A stretch of DNA of 64,000 nt from Pelecanus crispus (lineage: Eukaryota > Chordata > Aves > Pelecaniformes > Pelecanidae), in contig NC_134652.1 in the NCBI RefSeq assembly GCF_030463565.1, forward strand, positions 17,213,397 through 17,277,396, in the 5' to 3' direction. The position numbers and the translations under genes were made by a program. The notes beneath the pieces were generated by a model. The model worked only from the letters and a program-made list of their open reading frames with translations. It was not told the origin of the DNA and searched no databases. Shown here piece by piece: positions 1-9,934 of this stretch (positions within the stretch are counted from its first letter, which is position 1; every line of letters begins with the position of its first letter).

Positions 1-910
1 CATCGGGGCAGCAGGCACCAAGAAATGCAAACCTGCTCCAGACAGTCCCCCCTGATGCTGGCCAGGACCAGACCCCTCTTCCCAACCCTGCCGCCCCAGG
101 AAAGTCCGTGGGGCTCAGCAGATGGGAGAGGAGCCCGGCTCCCCTTCTCACCCTCTTCCCTGCCAAGTAATGGTGGCAGCCCCCTCCCCTCAGGCTGGGA
201 ACAGGGTCTCCATTCTCCAGCCCCGGGGCATTTCCATCTGAATGGCCGAAAAGGCCTCGGGCACCTACAATAGGGCTGCCTGCGGCAAAGCCTGGAGCTG
301 GACTACAGCGAGCAGCGCAGGGCTGGGAAGGCCGGGGCAGCGGCTGCCTTCGTCCAGAGGCCGGGGTGGGCACCCAGAGGCCCGACAAGGCGGAGGCCCG
401 GGGTGGCTGGATGCACCCCATGGGTGGCCACGCTGCCACGGCGGGTGGCCCGGGGTGGAGAGGCCCCCAGGCCCCCAGCACGGCCCAGGGACCTGCTTCA
501 TGCCCAGGCCGCTGTCCCCCCGCAGCAGCCTCCCGGCCCTGCCCCGGCAGGGTGCCAGGGCGCTGGGCACGGGCAGCATGGCTGCCCTGCCTGCAAGGCC
601 TGGGGGCGTGCAGGCGGCTGGCCACCCTCCCCTTCCCTGTCCCAGCACCCCAGCAGTTGGTTTTCCTCCTGGTTTTCTGTCCCACCTGCGGCTCTCAGGC
701 CGGCCCAGCCCCCTCCAGTTTTCATTGAGACATTTTATCCCCCAGCAGAGTTCAGGGCCCCAGCCACTTTCTACCCCACCTGCCTGCTTTTAAAAGCATG
801 TGCCCTCTGGCCAAAACCGCAGCAACAGTACCCCTCTGCCCCCCAAATTTAGGAGAGTCCCTCTCCAGCACTTCCCTAGGACACCCCTCTGAGGCAGGGT
901 CTGGCCCAGA

Positions 911-968
911 AGCACTCAGGTCTCCCCCATTTTACAGCTGCTTTGCAAAACTGAGGCCCACGGGGCCC
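911..968 (-). repeat. MIR-like SINE fragment (old, diverged)
   Basis: The plus strand reads like the reverse complement of the MIR core: a CCCCATTTTACAG block followed after a few bases by AACTGAGGCCCA. Recognised by eye from the MIR consensus; highly diverged and short. Confidence 0.4.
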
Positions 969-3900
969 CTGAGCCCCTTGCAGCACCCCAGCCTGCTTCA
1001 GGTACCTGATTTAAGGCCAATTGCTGATTTGACAAATGCCATCCACTCCAGCCGTCTCCCACAGATCCCCAGCTGCTCTCTCTCAATGGGATTTTATTGG
1101 AGTTGTGGACATGCCCCAGCTCAGACATTTGTAAAAATATTTTTGCAGGCACTTCCAGATCTCCACGTCCCTGACCTCTCCAGTTACAGCCTCAGGCACC
1201 AGCTGTTCAGCCTGTGCGACTCCCAGGGACACGCAACTGGGCTTGGGACTTATCCTGGCACCCCAGCACCCACTGTGCACAGCCCCAAGAGACCCCCGTG
1301 CTCCCAGCCGCTTCTGCCCACGGGCTGGGCAGGCCCTGCTTGCCTGCAGGCAGCCCCCAGCCTTGCCCTGCTGGGTGATGGCAATAACCAGCGGCAGCAT
1401 GAAACGTGGGATGGAAAACTACTGCCGCAGCCTAAGCACCCTGCCTGCTGCTCTGCCAGGCTGGGGTTTTTGCACTGAAACGACCCAGGAAAGAAAGGAA
1501 ACGTGGCTGAGATGAGACACCAACTCAGCCCATAACTAGCTGAAACCATGGCAGCCCTTCCAGCCCTTCCCGTTGCAGAGCAGCGACAGACACCAGCAGC
1601 ATCGGCATTAAACAGCAACTTCTTGCAGCTACCTGGGCTGAGAATGAACCACTGTGCCTCTTGCAGAAAGAGCAACTTCCAAATCAGTCCCAGACACCCC
1701 CCAACCGCAGCAAATGGGAAACCCAGCTGAAACCCTGCTCAGAAGATGCTCTCAACATGGGAGGGAAGATACCCATCTCTCTAAGCAGGCATCTCTGCTC
1801 CCCTGCCTTGAAATTGAGCCTGGGGAGAGCCAAAAGGGCCAGCTCCATGGAGGAGAATTTAGCGGCACAACCAGCACTACATTTAGTAAGCAATTATTGA
1901 GAAGAGTAGGCTTCACTGATTCCTACCAGCAAGTATCCTTAAAACTATCCACATCAGAGCCAGCCTGCATAAGGGAAAAGGCTGGTTTCAGCTAAGTCAA
2001 TGGCTGTTTTGACTCTCCACCAGATAAGTCCCCAATGATGAACTTTATCAACTCAAATGCAGCAGGAGTCCGCAAGGAGGGCCTGGGAGCAGCTGCTGGG
2101 TTTAACATTTGCTGTTTGCATTTCCACAGCATCTGCAAAGCCTCAGTAGCAGACTAGGCCCTGCCATGCAAGGTCCTCTGCAAAAACCCAGCCAGGATAT
2201 CCTGCGCAAGACACAGCGCTTGGAGCCTAAACAGGACACGAGACAGAAAAATGTACAGGAGGCACAAAGAAACACCAAGATAATGCAGTCAGCAGGTCTC
2301 TGCAGCTCAAGGTAAAGTAACAACAAATGAGTTATTTTAAAGAAGGATATATATTTTTTTAAAGAATGGCATTTGTTTTGCAGGAGAGCAAGCTCAAGTA
2401 GGAAGGCAACCTGGAAGAAGCAGGGAGGTGTTAATTTGCAAAGCAAACAAGTGTGTGAAACCCAGAGGAGGTGGGCCGGTGAGCTGATACTGCAGCCTGG
2501 GGTGGCCTGGGAAGAATCTTGAAAATGAAGATCAGCTGGAACAACAGACAGAAATGACCCATGCAGCAGCATTTGGGAAGACAAATGGAAAAGATTACAT
2601 CTGCCTTGGTCGAAGAATAGGATTTTGCATTTATCCCCAGGCAAAATGCCACCAGATGAAGCTTTGTATGGGACATCTTGGGAGTTTACTGTACCACCGA
2701 ACAACCCCGCTGTGCTCCCAGCTTTAGCCATAGCTAAATTGCAGCCACACAATGTGTCTAACTCCAGCTCACCAAAATGGAGCTGGGGATGCCCAGCGCC
2801 GTCAGTGAACGCAGCAACTCCCCAGGCTCCACCAAGCAAACCCCAGGCAAGTAAATCTAGATCAGGCCCTTTCAGAGAGTGCCCTGTGGCAAGGATTCGA
2901 CTGACACTTGTGAGATTGCCAGCTCTGTAGCACCTTTCCTCTCCAAGTCTCAAATCCCTGCCTATGGAAGGGAAATTAAAACCTTCCCTCCACAGGTTTT
3001 AAGCCCATAGTAGTCATCAGCTCACCTTGCTTGACCTGGCACAATGCTGGCCACCAGTTCTACCCACTTAGACCATATCAGTATTTGCGTTATTTTGAAA
3101 ACTCATACAAATTAATTCTCCTCTGGGCTTCTTGCTCTTTCTGAATATTTCAAGATTTGTTTAAAAACAAGGCTACATTGCAGCCAAGTCTCTTAGGACT
3201 CTTGCTATTTATCACTAGTCCAGCATCCTGCTTCAGCAATGAACTCAGAAGTCATCCTGCCTCTTTCCAAACACTCACAGTTCAAAAAATTCAAATACAG
3301 AATTTGTTTTTAATACTTGGCTCTTCTATCTGGCCAATATGTATAATACTTAGGATTTGTCTCTGACACATTTAAAAACTCTTTTGTATTTCATACCATC
3401 TCTGCTGATTGCCATCAATTTCTTTTTTTCCCGTTTGTCATACACTCTTGTATGTCTAATAGCAGCTTTCCCTAAATGAGGCTTATTAAGCATTCAACTA
3501 AACCCACTGATTTCACAGCTGTGGGTTTTGGTCACCTGGTAAATACTTTTTAAACAGATATCCATTTTACTTCACAGATTTTCTATTTAAATGTTACCTT
3601 TTAATCTGAGTCATCATGCCCATCAACTTTGGAGGCACTAAGTTGTACACCACAGCTGGAATGGGCCGTTAGCCTGCAACAATGCGACTGGTATTTCTAA
3701 TGAAGCCACCAAATTCCAATCCAGTGACAAATTCTTGTTTACCCATGACACAGATGCCAAACGGGCATTCAGAAATACATTTCCAAACCCAATATTCTCA
3801 ATGACAATTTCCAGAAATGCAAATTTTGTTCTCTCATAGGTTGCATGAGCTCTACGATCTCCCTCTCTAAATTAAAAACTCTAACAATATTGTTTTCTCT

Positions 3901-6900
3901 GTCCCCTTTGGCTGTTTGTGACAAGTTGTTGGCTCTCTGGATTGGCTTGATGGTGTGCAACAGCCTCCTAGGAGCACCTGCTTTTGAGCTTTGCTAGTTT
4001 GCCTGCTGATGCATGGGAGATTCAACACTGACTTGTAACCCAGCCCCTGGAATGAAGTGTCAAGATGGAGCACACTCCCCCCTCTGCCCTTCCCGTGGAG
4101 GACATGATTTAATATTGCAATCACACGGCTCATCCTGCTCGTCTTGGAAATACCACTTTCACCGACTTTCTTCCAATTAATGAAAACTTATTACCCAACC
4201 TCCTAGCGCGAGCATACATGCAATTAGAGGTTTTCTCCCTGCCATACTCTGAAAGTAGAGCTGACCCATGAAGACCAGATCCAATGGGGTGTGCGCCCAT
4301 CAAGCATGGGCTGGGGGGCTCACCCAAAGGGCTGCATTGCCCCCCAACTCCTCCTCGTCGGGGCTCACCTGCCAGCATCCCCCGTGGCACAGCGCAGCCT
4401 CGCAGGGCACCCAGGCTGCTAATGCAATCTGAAAAGGGATGTGCTGCCCATCAGCGCTGAGGACAACACCTTGCACCGGCTTGGAAAGCATGAATCTCCG
4501 ACTGGAGCTGCACCCACCCGCGAGACGAGCCCAGCCGCAGGCTCACAGCTCAGCGGAGTCAAGCAGTGACTCAGGACAAAACAAACCAGCTGCAAATATT
4601 TGAAGTATGTGGACGCCAGGAGGGGAGGAGCTACTGCCTACCATGAGGAGAGAGGGGATGCAACTAGGGCAGGGAATAATTAATCTGAGTGAAAGGCTAA
4701 ACTCACTGCCAGGAGCAGGATCTGGCTGGGGTGAAAACTCTCACTCTGGACATTGGTAATAAGCCTGTAACAGAATATATCCACTGCTCCAAAAGCAACA
4801 GATTGGATATATTCAGTGTCTCATTGCTCCTTAGGAGGAAGCAGGGGGTGCAAGCAGAGAGCTGCCATGGCAAAAGAGGAAGGACTTCAGCCCACAGAAG
4901 TGAATTCACTTGGCAGAGTCCTGGGACCACACAGCAGGAGATAAACCCAGACAAACCATAAAAATGAGCTGAACAGGAACAGATTGGGGACACTTCTCCA
5001 GGGCCACCGGAATGGCTTGATGTCTCTAAGATGTCTGATGCAGGGCCTGCTTGGTGGGGATGTCTCTATGCCAGGTAAGATTACAACCATCACCCCAAAC
5101 AGCCTGTGGCTGTCCAGACACGAACACGGCCACACCGCATTCACTGTGAACAGAGGATGGCCCCAACCCGTGATGCAGAAAAAAAGCAAAGTAATACGAT
5201 GACGTACAAAGAGCTAACCTTCTAAAGCTCAGGCAGAGCATCAACAAAAGTGAGCAAAAACACTGAGGGGAAAAAAGAATGAAAGTTCTAAGTTCTTTAA
5301 AAGCATGTTTTAAATAGATAATCCAAAAAACTCGGTTATGCTATCAAGAGAACAATACTGATGAAAAATCTGTCCAGGTCTGTGCTTCAATAAAGGCAGA
5401 AAATCTAAATAAATGCATGAATGTAGAAAACCAGAAAACAGACAACAGACACACCAGGAACTCTGAAGTACAGAAAAATGAGAAAAGAAAGATATCAAGA
5501 AAAATCCATGGATGGTAGAATTAAGAATTCAGTTTTCACTTTTTAAATGAGGAAATAAAATGCTGCTTTGTAATAGACTTTTATTTCCATGCAGGACAAA
5601 AGAAACCCTTTCAATGATGCAATCCCACAAGTAAGCAGAGATGGTAAAATTTTTGGTAAGTTTGGCAAAAAGGCAGAATTATACAATAAATATTCTGTTT
5701 CTTTCCATCTAAAAAGCAGAAATAATACCTTGCTAACCGGCACCTCAAAAACCCATTGCCAGTGGAGAACATCCAGAAAAGATGGCATTCCTAATCAGGT
5801 TCTCCAGGGACTGTGTTTAGAGTTGATCCTACATAATATTTTTAAAAGTAAATGGAAAATCACTGCTATCTTGTAGAGAACTGAACATCAATTCAACAGG
5901 ATTGCAAATAAAGATCAGGCATATGAGTTACTGAGTGACCCAAGGTATCCTGAATAAGATGTAATTATTCAAACCAAGCAGATTTAATGCAGACAAATGC
6001 ATTAATGTATTAATGGGGACAAGAAATGCAGCCACATGCAGGACTGTATTCTGGGGAATAATGCTTCTGCTTGGTCAGCCAAAACTCAGCAGAGTTCCCT
6101 GAGTGCTGCAGAGGCAGACTGGGGTCCTCGGACAAGGGCACAGGGGTGCAGCAAGGTAAACCTCTGTGCAAGCAAGTGCTGACACCCACCCAGAATGCCT
6201 CACACATCTCTGAAGTCCACTATTTTAACAGAGTCTGAACTGCAAAATTAGTGAGCATCAGGAAGAATAAACACTGAAAGGCATTCCTCTGAGTCCTTGC
6301 CACGAGTATTTTAAGACTCTATTCACTACAAAGAACTGAAGACTGAAAAATTACTTAATTACAGTACCTCCCTGAGAAGAAAATCCATCAACTAAAAAGC
6401 TCTAATTTAGTAGAAAAAGGTTGGGGTTCAGAGCTGAAATGCAACACATTAGCATGCAAAACCTTTAAGAGTGATGGTGACTAAGCAGCAAAGCTATGAC
6501 AGGTGGGTTCTCCTTCTGTTGATGTGGCAGGCAGACACATCTGAGTCTCATCTTAGAAGAGATGCTCTAACCAAGTAGCTGTCACTGGGATTTACTGCAG
6601 AGAAATCTGTAAGAAGTGTAATAACCCCGCTTACAGAAAAGATCAGGCTATGTCATCTCTACCAGGGCTTCCAAGTCCTGAATTCTGTTATTCTGTGGAC
6701 AGGAAGAGGAACCTGGGTGAGAAGTAGACAGCATTAGAAAAGGCGCCTGGAGCACACACAGAGGGAAAAACGAGCTGACTTTTTCCTACCAACTGGGCAG
6801 GAGGGTGGCTACTGCCAAGCGTAATGGGAGGGCTTTTGGGGAGGCTCTCAGGTGCTGGGGAGGTCTTACATTGAGGCAGCTACAGCAGCAAAGCTTATAT

Positions 6901-7483
6901 GCCAAGGAAGGCTGTTGCTGGTGCAGCACTGTGCTCCAGCAGGGCAGGAGGAGGAACAAGAGGGAATTGCAGCCAGAAATGGGCCACAGGATGGACAGTG
7001 TTTCAAAACACCTGGGGCCTTCCTCCCTCCTTTCCCGCTCTGCAACACTGGCCCTGATGGTGAGGGCATCCTGCCCTGCACCTCCCACAGCCACCCCCAT
7101 GCCCGTGAGCCTGCCACAGCGGGGAAAAAAAACCCAACACCCTCTCCCAACGCAAGTGGGGGTGTACGCAGCGTCTCATTTAACATCAGAGGAGCGAAGC
7201 ATCCTGCACTGCAGTCTGTCCCCCCTCCTCTTGCAAAAGCTGGCCAGGCCAGCACTGCTCCAGCCTCCTAAAGCTTTGTGGGCCGTTTCCCTCCCTGCTC
7301 TGCTCCTGGCTCCTCCTAGCTGCCCTTTGTACGTCCAGGCACTGCAATGCCTCTCCCTTCCCTTGCCCTGGGGACGCAGCTGAGCAAAGTCCCACCCTAC
7401 CAGGGTAGCCTGAGAGCACAGAAATGCAGCCGGCAGAGCCTGATTAATCAAATACCTCCAGAGGACAGATTTCACGCTGTTTA

Positions 7484-7517
7484 AGCCCACAGGCAGCCAC
7501 AGCCCACAGGCAGCCAC
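7484..7517. repeat. 17-bp perfect tandem duplication
   Basis: The unit AGCCCACAGGCAGCCAC occurs twice head to tail (7484-7500 and 7501-7517) without a mismatch. It lies in intronic DNA, and two copies suggest a simple slippage duplication. Confidence 0.85.
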
Positions 7518-8005
7518 AGCCTCCAGCTCTGCCACCTCTTTGGCCGCTGCACTGTGGTGCTGTTTTCTTCTGCGTTTCAAACCCCCTTCATAGAGAGTTC
7601 ACACACGTGTCCGACACAGACGCTGGCAGAAAGGGTGCAGAAGCAAACATGTTTTCAGGCACATGGTTGCCCAACGGGGAGGTCAATCCGCTAAGAAGTG
7701 CTCTTTCACTCCCACTGCCCAGACCCTATAACCTTGCTGCCCCTTTCCCAACACAAATATCCTTGCAACAACAAGCCAAGCCCCACAAAGCTGTCTGCAG
7801 CTGACTCTGTCCCAGCCACGGTGTCAACAGGATGATTCTGCCCATGCCAAGGCAGCCTGAACCCTCCAGCTTTGGTATCTCTCCAGGTGCAGGGTGTTGG
7901 TTGATGGAACTGGAGACCCAGGGGTGGCTCAGGCACCCAGGACACAGCATGCAGCTGCTGTAGCACAGGCAAGGGACTACGGTGGTACCAAGGGCTGGTG
8001 ATGCA

Positions 8006-8082
8006 GGAGGTACCATTCCCATCTGCGACAGCCTGCCAACACTATGCATTGGAGGGCTGTCGCAGATGGGAATGGTACCTCC
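8006..8082. repeat. Perfect 28-bp inverted repeat with 21-nt loop (hairpin)
   Basis: Positions 8006-8033 are the exact reverse complement of 8055-8082; the core is GGTACCATTCCCATCTGCGA on the left arm. The spacer 8034-8054 is 21 nt. Pairing stops beyond both ends, so the whole structure is about 77 nt, the size of a microRNA precursor. It lies in a DNMBP intron, some 600 bp downstream of the alternative exon in transcription order. It could be a recent inverted duplication, the relic of a foldback element, or an unknown hairpin RNA. The sequence alone does not separate these. Confidence 0.9.
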
Positions 8083-8449
8083 CTCAGTGTGCTGCCCATG
8101 TGTAATCACACAACTACCAGTACTTGCGCTCTGTGTCCGTCCGAGTGCTACAAGAACAACTTCCCCTATTTCCTGCTTTGTGCTGTCTGTGAACAGCTGC
8201 CATACTTGCCCTCTGCAGGGTCAGGAATTGGTTCCTACACACAGAATCCATTCACGATGGGTTATAAAAGTAAACCAGGCAGCGGGAACAACCCCAGTGC
8301 CTCATCCTTCCCCCCATGAGGAACCTCCTTGGGGCCCTGAGGGAGCAAACAAATCAGGGCCACAGGTTTTAGGGTGTACCCAAAACACTCAGGGCACAGA
8401 TGGAGGAGAGCTTGAAATGACAGCAGTGAGCTGTGGGTCTGTGCTGCCT

Positions 8450-8530
8450 GGGCTTCCTTCCCACCTGGGCCTCTGCAAAATGGGGGCAAGAGCCCTGGCA
8501 GGACATGTAGTGACTGTACAGAGGGGTAAC
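8450..8530 (+). repeat. Possible MIR-like SINE fragment
   Basis: A CTGGGCCTCTGCAAAATGGG block resembles the MIR segment in which a CTCATCTGTAAAATGGGG-type run is typical. Short and weak; by-eye recognition only. Confidence 0.25.
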
Positions 8531-8682
8531 AATGATGATGCCCATTTCAGCAAGCCCCAGGGGTTTCCCGTGACAGCGTGACTACGCCAGCCACCCACCT
8601 GTGCCGGAGTCCTGGTGCTGTCCCGGTGGCAGGGCAGGGCGAAGGCACACCCAAGGCAACTGCCCAGCTTTTCCCCGCATAC

Positions 8683-9934
8683 CTTGCTGCTTCTTCCTGG
8701 TCTGCACAAACTCTGAGTGCCGCAGGGCACTGGGAGCCGTCCGTCTGTAGAAGCTGTTTCGCTGCAGTACAGAGCCCACCCTGTTTGCTTCCTCGGCCTC
8801 CTGCTCCCAGATCTGGCTCCAGTCTGGCCGGCCTGTGCGTACCCTCGTGCGCTCTGCTCTGCCACTGCTCCTGGCTGGCATCCCAGGCCCTGGGGCTTCG
8901 TCTTCCAGCTCCCCACAGCTGTTGTAGTCCATGTCCTGCATCTCAGACCGTGTGTAGCAAGTCCCTGACCCCAGGCTCATGCTACCATCTCCTGAGGACC
9001 AGACCGCAAATGCAGTTTTACAACCTCTGTCCAGACTGCTGCAGTCCATGACATGGCCTTTGGGCTGCCTGCGCCGCTCAAAGTCTTCTTGGTCTTCTTG
9101 GTCCCTGACACCTATATATCGCCTTTCCTGCTCTCTATATGACCCAGAGCCTCCATCCTCTCTATAACCCTTTTCCCCTTCCCTAGATACTTGATTGCCT
9201 CCATCCTCTCTATACTGCCTTCCCCCCTCCCTATGCTCCCCAGAGCCTCTCTCCTGCCTACACTGCCGTTCCCTTTCCCCATTATGTCTTTCACCCTCAC
9301 CGTAGTCCCTAGGATCTCTGTCCTTATACCACCTTCCCCCCACCCTATACTCCCCAGAGCCTCTCTCCTGCCTACACTGCCTTTCCCTTTCCCCATTATG
9401 TCTTTCACCCTCACTGTAGTCTCTAGGATCTCTGTCTTCCTTACACCACCTTCCCCCCTTCCCATACTCCCCAGGTACTCTGTCCTCTCTGTACCGCCTC
9501 CCTTCCTCCCTATACTGCCCAGATACTCTGTCTTCTCTGTACCGCCCTTCTCTTATCTCAGAACTGCAGTCTCTGTATTGAACGTCCTCCCTCTCATACA
9601 CCCTATAGTTTCTACCCTCTGTATCCTGGCTTTTCCCTTCCCAAGTGCAGTCCGCTCTCCTGCAGTCTGCATACTGGATACCTCCCTTCCAAAAACCTCC
9701 AGAGTCTCCGTTCATGCTCCGTCGGTCTACGGAGATGCCCTCCCCTTTCCTGTAACTGTCGCAGCCGCTGTCTGCTCCCCAGCAGTCCAGGTACTGCCTC
9801 CTCACCCTGGGTCTGTCATTGACGTGAGCCTCACCGCACAGCATGGCCACCCCAGCCACGTCCTCTCTCCGCATGGCACAGCAGTCCTCATATTCCCAGC
9901 TGAGGAGCCGCGGCTCCTGCCTTGGATCCTCCAT
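8683..9934 (-). CDS. DNMBP: Alternative first coding exon of a short DNMBP isoform (Arg/Glu/Tyr/Cys-rich, repeat-bearing)
   Basis: The minus strand is open for over 1.5 kb here. I chose the ATG at 9934-9932: its context AGCATGG (A at -3, G at +4) is strong, and the frame then runs 417 codons plus one base to a consensus donor (AAG|GTATGC; GT at 8682-8681). Phase 1 is the phase of the donor ending the upstream DNMBP exon at 12871, so both could join the same DH-encoding exon beyond the left edge. The upstream acceptor-like AG sites near 9975 would leave the wrong phase for inclusion as an internal exon, which favours an alternative first exon. The protein has no known domain. It shows repeated (E/Q)Y-x-DC motifs, then a Gly/Arg/Glu/Tyr repeat zone, and ends in a basic RTRKKQQ stretch. 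In human DNMBP a short isoform lacking the SH3 half is known; whether it has a counterpart exon I cannot say. It could also be a nested gene. Confidence 0.6.
9231..9461 (-). repeat. Coding tandem repeat, two near-identical units of about 114 and 117 bp
   Basis: The block 9231-9344 is repeated at 9345-9461 with few differences and a 3-bp length difference that keeps the frame. Each unit encodes about 38-39 residues with the shared segment GERERQCRQERGSGE. Degenerate shorter units (YREDR/YREDGG type) continue on both sides, from about 9110 to 9560. Confidence 0.85.

Larger units (their letters stand above)
1..8682 (-). other. DNMBP: DNMBP intron (left part of window), no exon found
   Basis: This stretch lies 3' of the last DNMBP exon I can identify and before the DH-domain exons, which must lie left of position 1. 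I looked on the minus strand for the sequence that opens the DH domain in this family and saw none. The first 1.4 kb and about 6.8-8.6 kb are GC-richer; 3.0-4.2 kb and 5.2-6.4 kb are AT-rich. Long open frames here have no recognisable domain and overlap one another on both strands, so I treat them as chance. It holds an old MIR-like piece, a 17-bp tandem duplication and a strong hairpin, listed separately. Confidence 0.6.

Noticed and set aside
2102-2953. A 283-codon minus-strand frame
   Set aside because: No domain is recognised, composition is that of intronic DNA, and it lacks a match to the DH, BAR or SH3 segments expected next in DNMBP.
8389-8916. A 175-codon minus-strand frame overlapping the alternative DNMBP exon in another frame
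   Set aside because: It overlaps the end of the 8683-9934 exon out of frame and crosses its donor, and it has no recognisable domain.
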